Notes: generated by a model not told the origin, from the sequence alone. A stretch of DNA of 64,000 nucleotides from an alpha proteobacterium U9-1i (GCA_000974665.1 BBSY01000003.1:992001-1056000); one strand, 5' to 3'; counted from the stretch's first letter, positions 50,309 to 59,903 are shown. Numbers and translations are program-made.

Positions 50309-51736
50309 ATGATGAGCGTTTCCCAGTCGCGCCGTTTCGTCGCCCCGTTGATCGTCTCGGCCGCGCTGCTGATGGAGACGATGGACGCAACTGTCCTCGC
50401 CACCGCGCTGCCGACCATCGCCACAACGCTCCACGCACCTGTGCTCTCGCTGAAGCTCGCACTCACGACCTATCTTGTCGCTCTCGCCGCCTTCATTCCC
50501 ATCAGCGGTTGGATGGCCGACAGAATCGGCGCCAAGCCCCTATTCATGGCCGCGATGGCGGTCTTTCTGGTTGGTTCGATTCTTTGCGCCCTCCAGACCG
50601 ATCTCGCGGGCCTTATCCTCGCGCGCGCGGTTCAGGGCGCAGGGGGCGCCATGATGACACCGGTCGGCCGTCTGATCGTGTTGCACACAACGCCTAAGAA
50701 CGAGCTGGTGCGTGCTATGACCTACATCACCCTGCCGGCCTTGATCGGGCCTGCGCTTGGTCCGCTCTTGGGTTCGCTCATCACAACGGCGTTCGGATGG
50801 CGCTGGATCTTTCTCATCAATGTCCCTGTCGGCGCATTGGGCTTGGCGTTGGCCTGGCGCTTCATGCCGAATCCGCCGCCCAGCGCGCGTGAGCGGTTCG
50901 ACACGGCTGGGTTTGTGCTGGCCGGCGGCGGATTTGCAGCATTGTTGTTCGGCTTGTCGGCGCTCGGCGACCATCTCGTCTCAAGCGCTTATACGCTAGC
51001 GCTCGTAGCTTTTGGACTGATGGGGCTTATTGGCTATTGGGCGCATGCGCGGCGCCTTGCGCGGCCCCTGCTTGACCTTGCCCTCCTGCGGATCCGGACG
51101 TTTTCTGTTGGCGTGGTTGGCGGATTGTTGTTTCGTATAAGCGGCGGCGGCGCCAATTTCTTACTGCCGCTTCTTTTCCAGCTTGGTTTCGGCTTTAGCA
51201 TAGTGCTCTCGGGCGCACTTTCCGGTGTCTACGCGCTGGGCAGCCTCATCACGCGAAGCGCTGCGCCACACCTCATCGATCGGTTCGGCTTCCGGCCTGT
51301 GCTCGTGGTGGGGACCATTCTGAGCGGCGGCGCCGTCGCCTCATTCGCGCTCTTTCAGTCCTATTCCAGTTTGCTGTTGCCAATCTTGTTGATCGCTGGC
51401 GCGAGTCAGGCGGCGGTTTTCACCGCCGCCAACGGCATTTCCTACGCCGACATCGACGAACCCAACATGAGTGCGGCGACGAGCCTTGCATCCGTGGCCC
51501 AACAAGTAGCAGTCACGCTCGGTATCGCTGTCTCGGCGCTCGTGCTTCAAGCGGGAGGCGATCCGTCGCCGCAGGCCCCGCTCGCTGTGGCGCACTTCGC
51601 ACCCGCTTTCGTCGCGGTGTCCGTTCTCAGCACCATGGCGCTGGGGTTCTTTGCTTGCCTATCGGCCAACGACGGCGAGGACTTGCGCCACCGACGGGAG
51701 GACCACCGGCGTGCCCACTGGTATCATGGGGTCTGA
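50309..51736 (+). CDS. MFS drug transporter, DHA2 (EmrB/QacA-type, 14 TM)
   Basis: The 475-residue protein has about 14 membrane helices with the DHA2 signatures: motif A GWMADRIGAKPLF, motif C PALIGPALGPLLGSLIT and the D1 motif LMETMDATVLATALP near the start. Such proton-driven pumps export drugs or lipophilic cations. Two adjacent ATGs (50309, 50312) are possible starts. It ends one base before the mprF start, so the pair is a transcription unit. Confidence 0.93.
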   Translation: MMSVSQSRRFVAPLIVSAALLMETMDATVLATALPTIATTLHAPVLSLKLALTTYLVALAAFIPISGWMADRIGAKPLFMAAMAVFLVGSILCALQTDLAGLILARAVQGAGGAMMTPVGRLIVLHTTPKNELVRAMTYITLPALIGPALGPLLGSLITTAFGWRWIFLINVPVGALGLALAWRFMPNPPPSARERFDTAGFVLAGGGFAALLFGLSALGDHLVSSAYTLALVAFGLMGLIGYWAHARRLARPLLDLALLRIRTFSVGVVGGLLFRISGGGANFLLPLLFQLGFGFSIVLSGALSGVYALGSLITRSAAPHLIDRFGFRPVLVVGTILSGGAVASFALFQSYSSLLLPILLIAGASQAAVFTAANGISYADIDEPNMSAATSLASVAQQVAVTLGIAVSALVLQAGGDPSPQAPLAVAHFAPAFVAVSVLSTMALGFFACLSANDGEDLRHRREDHRRAHWYHGV

Positions 51737-51737
51737 C

Positions 51738-54362
51738 ATGAAGAGCGCCGATCGGAGCGACGATCCGACTGTCACGCCAAAGCATCTCCCCAGGCGCTGG
51801 GTTCCGCGCTGGCTTTCGCCGCTCGCGGCGACTCTCCTTTTTGTGGCCGCCTTGTGGGTCGTGCACAATGAATTGACGGCGCATTCGTATCACGATGTGC
51901 TTGCCGCGTTGCGGATGATCGGCCCGAACGCCATCGCGCTCGCCATCGCACTGGCCTGCGCTTCCTACGCCAGTCTCATTGTGGCTGAGCAGCTGGCGCT
52001 TGCGATGATCTCCAAACCGATGGCGCTAAAGCAGATGTGGCGCGCGGCCTTTTCAGTTTATGCGCTCGGCAACGCGCTCGGCTTTTCCTTCGCCACAGCG
52101 CCCGCAGCGCGCGCCAAGCTTTATCGCGGCCAGCTGGCGCCGTCGGAAATCGCGGCCGTCTCGGCCCTAACCGGAACAAGCGTCACAATCGCGGCGCTCA
52201 CTGCGGCGGGGCTTGGCTTGCTCATCGGCGCCGATGAAGTCGCACGTCATGGCTTTGCGCACGCTTTGGTGTGGCGCGCACTGGCAATCGCCTTGCTCGC
52301 GCCAGCGATCGCCTGGATCGTCATCGCGGCCTGGTCGCCGCAACAGCGCGAGATTACCGGAATTCTTGTGCGTACCCCGGGGCCACGGGCCGCATTACTT
52401 CAGATTGCCGTGGGCGCAGCCGATTGGATCGCAGCAGCGGGCCTTCTTTACATCCTATTGCCCGAGCAAGGCGGCTGGTCTTTTTCGGCTTTCATCGCCG
52501 TCTTCGTACTCGCCAGCGCCATCGGTGCGGCGTCGGGGTCGCCCGGCGGGCTTGGCGTTTTCGAGGCTTCAATTCTGACGCTGGCGCCAGTCGATCAGCA
52601 TGCGCCAGCCGCGTTCGCCGCATTGCTCGTCTATCGCCTCATCTACACGATTGGACCGCTTGGCTGCGCCGCCGCTCTGCTTGCAAGCGATCTAGCGGCG
52701 CCCATTGACGGTGCACAATCGCCGGCGCTGCGCGCCGCCCGACGACTGGGTGCGGCCGCGGCCGAATTGGCGCCGCGGGTTTTCGGCATGCTTGCCTTCG
52801 CGAGCGGCGTCGTCTTGCTTTTGTCGAGCGCCACGCCTGCGCTTCAGCATCGCTTAGCGGCGCTCTCCGCGCTCGTCCCATTGCTCGTCGTCGAACTTTC
52901 GCACTTTCTCGCCAGCATCACCGGCGTACTTTTGCTTGTGGTCGCGTCTGCGCTCTGGCGGCGTCTGGAAGCTGGGTACGTCGCGGCTCTCGCTCTCTTG
53001 ATGAGCGGCGCCACCTTCGCGATCCTTAAGGGCTTCGATGTCGAAGAGGCGCTGCTGCTTGTCCTCGTTGCATTGGCGTTGTGGCCATGCCGGGGGGCTT
53101 TCACGCGGAAATCCCTACTCTTGCGCGATGCGCTTAGTCCTGTGTGGATCGCCACCATCATCTGCGCGGTCGCCGCCGCTGGCTGGCTCGGCTTCTTTGC
53201 CTATCGCGACGTCGCCTATCAGGATGAGCTCTGGTGGACATTCTTGGCCGACGCGCAGGCGTCGCGTTTTCTGCGCGCAGGCGCAGCCGTTGCTCTCATA
53301 ATTGCTTTCGCCGCGCTTTGGCTGCTGCTGACGCCTCCGCGGGCGCGTTGGCGTGGACATCCTTCCGCGGAAGACATCGACCGCGCAGCGAGCATCATAG
53401 CAAGGGCAGACTGCATGCGCGGCGACGCTCACCTCGCCTTGCTGGGTGACAAGGATCTACTGTTCTCTGCAAGCGGTGATTCATTTTTGATGTTTCGAGT
53501 GCGCGGCCGCAATTGGATCGCCATGAGCGAACCGTGCGGCTGCGCCAGCGAACGGCGGGAATTGATGTGGCGCTTCATCGAGTGCGCCGACGAGGCAGAC
53601 GCTTCTCCCGCTTTTTACGCCATCACGGAAAACATGTTGGCCGATTGCGCCGATGTCGGGCTGGCTGTGCGCAAGATCGGCGAGGCGGCGTTAGTGCCAA
53701 TTCAGTCCTTCTCGCTCGAAGGCAAGGCCCGGGCAGGCCTGCGCCAAGCGCGCAACCGCCTTGAACGCGAAGGAGCGAGCTTCGATGTGCTGGCGCCGGG
53801 CGAGGCGCGCGCGCATGGCGAGGAGCTCTACGCCGCCTCGGCAGCCTGGCTTGCTCATCACGCCGGTGCAGAAAAGCAATTCTCGCTCGGCCGTTTCGAC
53901 TTGGCCTATCTTGACCGAACTTCGGTCGCTGTTGTGCGGTTTGCTGGGCGCATCGTAGCGTTCGCCAATGTTTGGACGACGCCTGACAAAAGCGAACTTT
54001 CAATCGATTTGATGCGCTACGGTCCGGATGCGCCCAAGAACGTCATGGACTATTTGTTCGTTCGCCTGATCGAGTGGGGTAAGGCGCAAGGCTATCGTAT
54101 GTTTGACCTCGGCATGACGCCGCTCGCGGGACTCGACACGCATCGCTTGGCGCCCGCGTTCTCGCGCCTCGGCGCTGCCGTCTATGAGGACGGCGAAAAC
54201 CTCTACGGGTTTCGCGGCCTGCGCGCCTACAAGCAAAAATTCGACCCCGACTGGCGGCCACTTTACCTTGCGACGCGGCCAGGGGCGCTCATGGCGTTCG
54301 CCCTGCTCGACGTCGCGCTCCTCACTAGCGGCGGCTGGCGCGGCCTATTGGCCAAGACTTGA
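51738..54362 (+). CDS. mprF: Bifunctional lysylphosphatidylglycerol flippase/synthetase MprF
   Basis: The 874-residue protein has a long N-terminal part with about 14 membrane helices (flippase domain) and a C-terminal soluble DUF2156 domain (about 560-870) with WIAMSEPCG, the FSLEGKARAGLRQARNRLEREG block and YRMFDLGMTPLAG. It transfers an amino acid from a charged tRNA to phosphatidylglycerol and flips the lipid, reducing binding of cationic peptides and metals. ATG 51738 immediately follows the stop of the DHA2 gene. The amino acid (lysine or other) cannot be fixed by eye. Confidence 0.92.
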   Translation: MKSADRSDDPTVTPKHLPRRWVPRWLSPLAATLLFVAALWVVHNELTAHSYHDVLAALRMIGPNAIALAIALACASYASLIVAEQLALAMISKPMALKQMWRAAFSVYALGNALGFSFATAPAARAKLYRGQLAPSEIAAVSALTGTSVTIAALTAAGLGLLIGADEVARHGFAHALVWRALAIALLAPAIAWIVIAAWSPQQREITGILVRTPGPRAALLQIAVGAADWIAAAGLLYILLPEQGGWSFSAFIAVFVLASAIGAASGSPGGLGVFEASILTLAPVDQHAPAAFAALLVYRLIYTIGPLGCAAALLASDLAAPIDGAQSPALRAARRLGAAAAELAPRVFGMLAFASGVVLLLSSATPALQHRLAALSALVPLLVVELSHFLASITGVLLLVVASALWRRLEAGYVAALALLMSGATFAILKGFDVEEALLLVLVALALWPCRGAFTRKSLLLRDALSPVWIATIICAVAAAGWLGFFAYRDVAYQDELWWTFLADAQASRFLRAGAAVALIIAFAALWLLLTPPRARWRGHPSAEDIDRAASIIARADCMRGDAHLALLGDKDLLFSASGDSFLMFRVRGRNWIAMSEPCGCASERRELMWRFIECADEADASPAFYAITENMLADCADVGLAVRKIGEAALVPIQSFSLEGKARAGLRQARNRLEREGASFDVLAPGEARAHGEELYAASAAWLAHHAGAEKQFSLGRFDLAYLDRTSVAVVRFAGRIVAFANVWTTPDKSELSIDLMRYGPDAPKNVMDYLFVRLIEWGKAQGYRMFDLGMTPLAGLDTHRLAPAFSRLGAAVYEDGENLYGFRGLRAYKQKFDPDWRPLYLATRPGALMAFALLDVALLTSGGWRGLLAKT

Positions 54363-54441
54363 GGCTGCGCGTCACGAAGATTGCGGCCTTGTATATTTCT
54401 CTCCAGCTGGGGCTCATGACTGGGGCCTGATAGTCGCGCGA

Positions 54442-54639
54442 ATGTCCGAAGCGAAAAGCCCAGCAGCGCTCATGGCGCTCGCCGATGAATTGGCGGCCAC
54501 CGGAAAGTTCAATCACTGGGAAGAGATCGGCGCTGAGATGGAACGCAACGGATGGGAAAGCGCTCTCTCAACCCTTGCTGAAAATTCCAGTCTGCGACAA
54601 AGGATCAACGCGCGTTGCGCGCTTGCGAAGAAGGAGTGA
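54442..54639 (+). CDS. Small soluble helical protein
   Basis: The 65-residue protein (ATG 54442) is helical: SEAKSPAALMALADELAATG, IGAEMERNGWESALSTLAEN, RQRINARCALAKKE. It follows mprF by about 80 bases on the same strand and has no recognised family. The upstream ribosome site is weak, so its expression is not certain. Confidence 0.5.
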   Translation: MSEAKSPAALMALADELAATGKFNHWEEIGAEMERNGWESALSTLAENSSLRQRINARCALAKKE

Positions 54640-54657
54640 CCTCAGCCAGGAGGAAGG

Positions 54658-55191
54658 CTAGTCCTCCCCCTTTCGGCCTTCGAGCAGAGCCCTGAGCCCC
54701 GCCAATTGTGCGCCGTGCTCGGCGTGCAGGCGGTCAAGCTTTTCGTGCAAACTGAGAATTTCAAGCTCCGCCTTGAGGTTCACCTCGAAATCATGACGCG
54801 CCTCGATCCGGTCCTTCACCGCCTGGCGATTTTGACTCATCATGATGATCGGCGCTTGAACAGCCGCCAGCATCGACAAAAGCAAATTGAGGAAGATGAA
54901 CGGGTAAGGATCGAAACGTTCGTGCTGGGGCAACACGAGGATGTTCAGGGCCGCCCAAACAACCAAGAACGCGAAAAAGCTCGAAACGAACGCCCACGAA
55001 CCGCCGACCTCAGCCACGCGATCGGCAAGTCGCTCTCCGAAGCTGGAGCGGTTTTCGAAATCGTGCGTGAGGTCGCGTGAGATCGGCTCGCGTTTGCGAA
55101 ATGCGTAGAAGACACGCTGGATCGTATCCTTACCAGCCGATCCTGCAACGACGGCGCCTGCAAGCGCCAAAACCGTTTCAATCACCATCAC
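54658..55191 (-). CDS. DUF1003 membrane protein
   Basis: The 177-residue protein has the DUF1003 pattern: two membrane helices (WAFVSSFFAFLVVWAALNIL and PFIFLNLLLSMLAAVQAPIIM) followed by a conserved MSQNRQAVKDRIEARHDFEVNLKAE motif and a helical tail. The N-terminal part has a further hydrophobic stretch. The family is of unknown function. It converges on the small gene at 54442 with a gap of 18 bases. Confidence 0.9.
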   Translation of the reverse strand: MMVIETVLALAGAVVAGSAGKDTIQRVFYAFRKREPISRDLTHDFENRSSFGERLADRVAEVGGSWAFVSSFFAFLVVWAALNILVLPQHERFDPYPFIFLNLLLSMLAAVQAPIIMMSQNRQAVKDRIEARHDFEVNLKAELEILSLHEKLDRLHAEHGAQLAGLRALLEGRKGED

Positions 55192-55415
55192 ATCATCTCC
55201 CGAGGGGGTCGCCGTAGGCGAAAATCTCCGCGCCCGAGACTAACGCGATGGCGCCTCTGCGGGAATGTCGCGCGCGCCACAACCGATCAACGTGGTTTGT
55301 GTTTGGCGCGCATAGCCGCAGACCACCGCCGTGGCGCCCTCGCCTCTACGGGTCGCGGCGCTTTCGCGCCACAACAGGTCTACGGACCACGAAGGACAAA
55401 GCGAAACACACCCAT

Positions 55416-56300
55416 TCAGTCTTGATCGACGGGTGCGGTCGCGCCAGCGCCGGTTTTGTAGGCGTGGTCGAAATAACGCTCGACCAGGTCAACCGCCGCC
55501 AATTGAGCGCGCGCCGCTGCACCGAGCGTCTGGGCGTCGCGGCGCTGCGCTGCAGCGGAGAGTGTCCGCTGCAATTCGTCCATCATATCGGCGACGGCGC
55601 TGTCACTCACTTGCACTCGCAGGGTCTGCCATTGTTGCGCCGAAAAGCGCACGCCAGCATCAACCTCAGCCCAATTGGGCTGAGACGGCAGCGCGAGCGC
55701 TGCGAGTTTGAAACCTGCATAGTCGAGCAGCGACACCTCGATCGGCGCCGCGCGCGATTCAGCTGCGCTGCTCTCTTCCAATACTCGATAGACCTCAAGC
55801 GCTGCGAGCGCCGCGCTCGGCGCGTCATTGCGCTGGAGCGCCGCCATCGCCGCTGCGGCGTGCATTTCAGCGAGATTGAATTGGGCCGGATCCATGCGCG
55901 ATTGAACGGCGGCGACGCCATCGACCAGGGCCTGGCCCCGTTCGCGGTAGGCGCCTGTTTGACCGCGAAGCACCGCATCGACGAAATCCTCCGCCATGGA
56001 GGCCGGTCCTGACACAAAGGCGTCAGCCGCCGGCGGCTGTGGGCGATAGGACAATGTTTCCTGACGCTGCACGATGCTTCCATCGCCCGCGACGACAAGG
56101 GCGATGTTTTCACCTGCTTCGGCGAACCGCACGACGTAGCGGTCGCCTTCAATGCGCTCACCGCGCGCGTTTGCGGGAGCGCCGGCGGCGCTCGCGGCCT
56201 CACGGACCGGCCCTGGCAGCGAAGCAGAGGTCTGAGCGCCGCAGGCCGCGAGACCGAGAACCGACAGCGCAACGAGAGCGCCCTTGAAGCTTTGCGTCAC
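55416..56300 (-). CDS. Lipoprotein of unknown function
   Basis: The 294-residue protein has a signal with a lipobox (SVLGLAAC), then an Ala-rich linker and a soluble, mostly helical body with YVVRFAEAGENIALVVAGDGS and WAEVDAGVRFSAQQWQTLRV segments. GTG 56300 follows a GGAGGTCACC ribosome site. No domain was recognised. It is divergent from the exported protein at 56536. Confidence 0.65.
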   Translation of the reverse strand: MTQSFKGALVALSVLGLAACGAQTSASLPGPVREAASAAGAPANARGERIEGDRYVVRFAEAGENIALVVAGDGSIVQRQETLSYRPQPPAADAFVSGPASMAEDFVDAVLRGQTGAYRERGQALVDGVAAVQSRMDPAQFNLAEMHAAAAMAALQRNDAPSAALAALEVYRVLEESSAAESRAAPIEVSLLDYAGFKLAALALPSQPNWAEVDAGVRFSAQQWQTLRVQVSDSAVADMMDELQRTLSAAAQRRDAQTLGAAARAQLAAVDLVERYFDHAYKTGAGATAPVDQD

Positions 56301-56535
56301 GGTGACCTCCTTCGGCCGGGTTCTGGCCAATCGACCATGAGAAGCCGCAATCGTGCGCCACTCAGAACCGTCGCACCATGGACAGTGGATTGACGATCTC
56401 CAACGTACGCGGGACGCAATTGCGACCAACATGCCCTGACGAACAGGTCCGCCTGACCAAGTCCTGCGGTGGATCGGCGTGTTTGCTGAAGCGGCGCGGG
56501 GGGACTAGACTTCCGCTCCCGAGGAGAAAACATAC

Positions 56536-57021
56536 GTGAAGGGGCTCGCACCCGTCCTAGGCGCAGCATCGGTTTTGGCCGCCGCAAGCGGCTATTTTCC
56601 TGTACCTTCCTTCGCCAGCGATACTGTGCAAACGGCGCTCACAAGCTCCGGCAAGGCGACGCCGCTGAGTATGATGTTCACAAGCAGCGCGCACGCGTCG
56701 GGCGCGGTCCATTCTCGCTGCTGCGGCTTTGTGCGCCTCATGGCTGAGGCTGACGTCGAAGTGAGCGCACGTGGCAACCGCATCGAAGTGCGAATTCATG
56801 CGAAGGACGACGCGCCGGTGCGCGCACGTGGCTCAGTCGCTCTTTTGGTGCACGGTCAGCCGACGCGCGTTGAACTGGTCGAGACCGCACCCGGGCTCCT
56901 CACCGCTGCGTTGGATTCAGCGCCGACAGGAGACGACGTGATACTGCATCTCGCGTTTGCCGGCGGCGTCGTCGGCGCCGCACGCTTTCCGCTTCGCCCT
57001 TCAACTTGCCCTGACGGTTAA
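56536..57021 (+). CDS. Exported protein of unknown function
   Basis: The 161-residue protein starts at a GTG with GAGGAG eight bases before it and a signal peptide (LAPVLGAASVLAAASGYF). The body has AHASGAVHSRCCGFVRL, with adjacent Cys residues, and a beta-rich C-terminal half (IEVRIHAKDDAPVRARGSVAL). It may bind a ligand in the periplasm. No family was recognised. Confidence 0.55.
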   Translation: MKGLAPVLGAASVLAAASGYFPVPSFASDTVQTALTSSGKATPLSMMFTSSAHASGAVHSRCCGFVRLMAEADVEVSARGNRIEVRIHAKDDAPVRARGSVALLVHGQPTRVELVETAPGLLTAALDSAPTGDDVILHLAFAGGVVGAARFPLRPSTCPDG

Positions 57022-57270
57022 TTGAAGACGGGTGACCATCAGCGGCGAAGATGCAAGCGCGCCGCCGCGCGGAACACAAGCTTCCATTGTTGAGATCCGC
57101 AGACGTCATTCGGCTTCGCGGCGCACCCTCAACGCCGCTGACGCACATCATCAGGCCCGGTTCAGACGCGAGTTGATCATCCAGGCGCTGCCGGGGACGG
57201 TTGCGGCGACGTTGACTGCGCTGGGCCTTGCGCGGCCAAACCAATTGCGCGGTTCGCCGTCGGTGTGACG

Positions 57271-57456
57271 CTAACTTGGCGGATCTAACCGATCGCTTGC
57301 GTCCCCGTCGACCGGCGGTCGCTTCCACATTCTCTCAACACGTTGAGTGATCTCGGCGAAAAGCACGAGGCCTCCAAAAAGGCAAAACTCTCCGGCAAAC
57401 ACAACTCGCGGATCGAGAGCGAACTGAAGAAATTGCTGCACCGGCGCCTCCCACAG
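57271..57456 (-). CDS. About 60-residue single-helix membrane protein, paralogue of 41220-41399
   Basis: The frame reads EAPVQQFLQFALDPRVVF, LFGGLVLFAEIT and a tail with DPP, matching the 59-residue protein at 41220-41399 in order and length. No ATG opens the frame: an in-frame CTG at 57456 aligns with the ATG of the paralogue, and a GTG at 57441 is an alternative. A TAG ends it at 57271. The CTG could mean a rare start or a mutated ATG. It lies upstream of the TetR gene on the other strand. The conserved protein argues that it is, or was, a gene. Confidence 0.5.
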   Translation of the reverse strand: MWEAPVQQFLQFALDPRVVFAGEFCLFGGLVLFAEITQRVERMWKRPPVDGDASDRLDPPS

Positions 57457-57697
57457 AGCGGACCGCTAGCCGTGCCGAGACCGTTCGTTGAGGTGTTGAG
57501 CCACTTGATCTCGAACCCCAAAGCCGCGTGTGCTTGTCATCTTGCGAGCTTTCGCCGACCCGCTGGCAACATTTGTCGGTCGATCACAACAACTGCGCCT
57601 TAGCGCGTACAACGAACCAGGGGTCTAGGATGCAGCCCCCACTGCTCAGGCTTGCACCGAGGTTTGGACGTCCTATTCTGGCATCGAGGACGACCCT

Positions 57698-58339
57698 GTG
57701 GTGACGCAATCAAATGCAGCGGATGATCCGGGCGACCGAGGCTTGGCGCGCCGAAAAGCTTTCCTAAAAGCTGCGCGAACGGTATTTCTGGAGAATGGGT
57801 ATGAAAACGCCAGCGTGAACGACGTTGTCCGGCTGGCGGGGGGCTCACTTGCCACCCTCTACTCGCAATTCGGGAACAAGGAAGGACTATTCCTCGAAGT
57901 CGCAAAGGAGCAGCACAGCTTGTTTGCACGAGACAGCCTTCCCGCCGCTGTCGATCAACTTCCATTCGATGACTATCTGCAGGCCTTCGGCGAAAGCTTT
58001 CTCCACGCCGCCCTTTCGCGCGAGCATCTAGCATTTTATCGGCTCTTTATCGGCGAAGGACGCAAGTTTCCTCAGTTGCTGCAAACCTATCTAAGCACCG
58101 GCGCCGCGGAACTCCGAAACTTGCTCAGCGCTCGCATCATCGAATGGGCTGCCGAGAACAGATTCTCCGTCAGCAAGCCCGACCTCACCGCAGCATATTT
58201 TATCGATCTTTGCCGGACCCGTCTTCACTATCAGGCCTTGGCCGACGGCGCTTTTGTAGCCACCGAGCTCGAAATACGAGACCACGTCGCCAACGCGGTG
58301 ACGTTCTTCTTGAGGGGTTTGCGCGGCGCAGGCGGCTAA
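57698..58339 (+). CDS. TetR family transcriptional regulator
   Basis: The 213-residue protein has an N-terminal TetR helix-turn-helix (FLKAARTVFLENGYENASVN, VVRLAGGSLATLYSQFGNKE) and a helical ligand-binding domain (SLPAAVDQLPFDDYLQAFGE to AVTFFLRGLRG). It starts at one of two GTG codons (57698, 57701). The likely target is a nearby gene such as the COG4705 protein or the small membrane protein at 57271. The ligand is unknown. Confidence 0.92.
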   Translation: MVTQSNAADDPGDRGLARRKAFLKAARTVFLENGYENASVNDVVRLAGGSLATLYSQFGNKEGLFLEVAKEQHSLFARDSLPAAVDQLPFDDYLQAFGESFLHAALSREHLAFYRLFIGEGRKFPQLLQTYLSTGAAELRNLLSARIIEWAAENRFSVSKPDLTAAYFIDLCRTRLHYQALADGAFVATELEIRDHVANAVTFFLRGLRGAGG

Positions 58340-58458
58340 CCACCTCATCGGCCCAACGCGCATAGCTTGGCCATAGTCGCCGACTCGCTTCACGCCTCCG
58401 GCAGGCGGCCTCGCTCGTCGTTGCGAAAATTAGACGCCCACTGAAGATGTTGACACAA

Positions 58459-58488
58459 CGATGCCGGTGAAAGCGCACACCGGCATCG
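58459..58488 (-). terminator. Intrinsic-terminator-like hairpin behind the COG4705 gene
   Basis: CGATGCCGGTG and CACCGGCATCG form a perfect 11-bp stem with an 8-base loop, two bases after the stop of the COG4705 gene. On the minus strand the stem is followed by TTGTGTCAACATCTTC, moderately T-rich. It probably ends the minus-strand transcript and may also work for the TetR gene on the other side. Confidence 0.6.
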
Positions 58489-58490
58489 AG

Positions 58491-59315
58491 TCAGTTGGCC
58501 GACGAGGCCGGCTTGAGCTCTTTTCCAGGGTGCTCACCTGGTCGCTGTGGAAGCAGCGCGATCAGCGCCACGATCGCCAGCGCGAGCACTGCCGAAGCGA
58601 GCGGCCGGCTGAAAGCCAAACCGCCATGATCGAGCGGTTTGTCGAGCAAGTCTCCGACCGCCGCGCCGAGTGGGCGCGTAAGGATGAAGGCGATCCAGAA
58701 CAGCATGACCCGCGAGGCCTTGGTCCAGAAGTAGAGCGCGGCAACTGCCGCCAGCGCGATCGAGAAGACGCCGGCCGCACCGAGATAGCCTAGCCCCAGC
58801 GCGCCAGTTGTGGCCGCGGGATCGCTCGCATCAGCCGCCATCCAATCGCCAAGTGCCGTTCCCAACGTTTGCGAGAACGTGATTGTCGTCCAATAGAACA
58901 CTTCCACCTTGGGCGTATTCACGGTGTCGACCGAGATTGAGCGCTCCGACCAATACCAGATCGCGAGCGAAAGCAGCAGCAGACCAAGCAACAGCGCAGA
59001 GCCTCCGGCGTAGCCAATGCCGATCGAGCGCGTCGCATAATCAGCAAGCGTCGTTCCGGCTGTGGTGGAGGCGATGATCGTCGCCCAATAGAGCCAAGGG
59101 TTGAACCTGCGCGCGAAGATTTGCAGCGCCACGAGCCCAACCAGAGCGGAAAAGAAGAGCGCTGTGCCGGCGAGATAGCCCCAATTCATGCTCATCGTAA
59201 CGGTGTCGCCGCCGGTTTCTCCCAACGTCGTCGCCAATATCTTGATGATCCAGAACCCAAGCGTAACCGCAGGGACTTTGCTCAGTGTCGATGCCGTCGT
59301 CATGCGGACGTCCAT
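58491..59315 (-). CDS. COG4705-like integral membrane protein
   Basis: The 274-residue protein has about eight membrane helices and a four-fold internal repeat: TLGETGGD, TAGTTLADY, TLGTALGDW and PLGAAVGDL, each in a similar place after a helix. This matches the COG4705 family, whose function is unknown. ATG 59315 is used; ATG 59303 is an alternative. It may be induced through the TetR protein. The repeat makes a two- or four-fold pseudo-symmetric transporter plausible. Confidence 0.85.
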   Translation of the reverse strand: MDVRMTTASTLSKVPAVTLGFWIIKILATTLGETGGDTVTMSMNWGYLAGTALFFSALVGLVALQIFARRFNPWLYWATIIASTTAGTTLADYATRSIGIGYAGGSALLLGLLLLSLAIWYWSERSISVDTVNTPKVEVFYWTTITFSQTLGTALGDWMAADASDPAATTGALGLGYLGAAGVFSIALAAVAALYFWTKASRVMLFWIAFILTRPLGAAVGDLLDKPLDHGGLAFSRPLASAVLALAIVALIALLPQRPGEHPGKELKPASSAN

Positions 59316-59401
59316 ATCGTTGTTTTGCTGGAACCGATTTCGGAAAGTTTCTGGAGCGTCCACGATGCGCTTGGCCCCGTTGGGCCAACCTGTAGGGGAC
59401 A

Positions 59402-59575
59402 TTGTGGTTCATCAATGTCGGCGCGGCATCCCAACCAGGCGCGAACGCGTTGGAGGAGATGCGCGAGATGCTCGCACACGACTTCATCCCGAACAAAAAG
59501 GTCTCCATCAGCCGGGCAGCCTATCCCCTGGGATTCTCCGACGCGCCCGCCTTTTCTCGTGCGTTCAAGCGATGA
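59402..59575 (+). pseudogene. AraC-family regulator relic
   Basis: The frame encodes ALEEMREMLAHDFI and then SISRAAYPLGFSDAPAFSRAFKR, the second helix-turn-helix of an AraC protein, followed by TGA. The frame is closed by a TAG just before, and the first helix-turn-helix, the ligand domain and a start are missing. It is the 3' end of a lost regulator, not an active gene. Confidence 0.7.
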
Positions 59576-59597
59576 ACTGGAACGAGCCCGCGCAGCG

Positions 59598-59903
59598 TCA
59601 GAAACAGTAGGGGCTAAAACTGTCGCCTTCCAGGGCTGCTGCCGGTTTCGCCGACACCCGGTTTGGGTGTTTGAGATCGGAGAAGTGAACTGATCCGGGA
59701 TCGGGCAGGACCTGTGCGTCCAGTTCGTCGCGGGAGTCGACCTCCATCACGACATCAATGACGGGCTCGGCAGGATGTCTCGGATCGCGGCGCCTGACGT
59801 GGTGGATTTGCAGTGCGGTTTGACCAAGCTGCGCCCGCACCGACTGCGCTTCCGCCGCGAAACTATGCGTCCAGCGAGGGGCATGTGGCCGGATCACGTT
59901 CAT
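59598..59903 (-). CDS. Possible protein of unknown function
   Basis: The 101-residue frame (ATG 59903) is moderately acidic in its second half (VIDVVMEVDSRDELDAQVL) and has no recognised family. The upstream region has no clear ribosome site. It could be a real small gene or a chance frame. Confidence 0.3.
   Translation of the reverse strand: MNVIRPHAPRWTHSFAAEAQSVRAQLGQTALQIHHVRRRDPRHPAEPVIDVVMEVDSRDELDAQVLPDPGSVHFSDLKHPNRVSAKPAAALEGDSFSPYCF

Noticed and set aside
57032-57268. 78-codon plus-strand frame after the exported protein
   Set aside because: No ribosome site, no recognisable motif, and Ala/Arg-rich composition typical of chance frames in GC-rich DNA.
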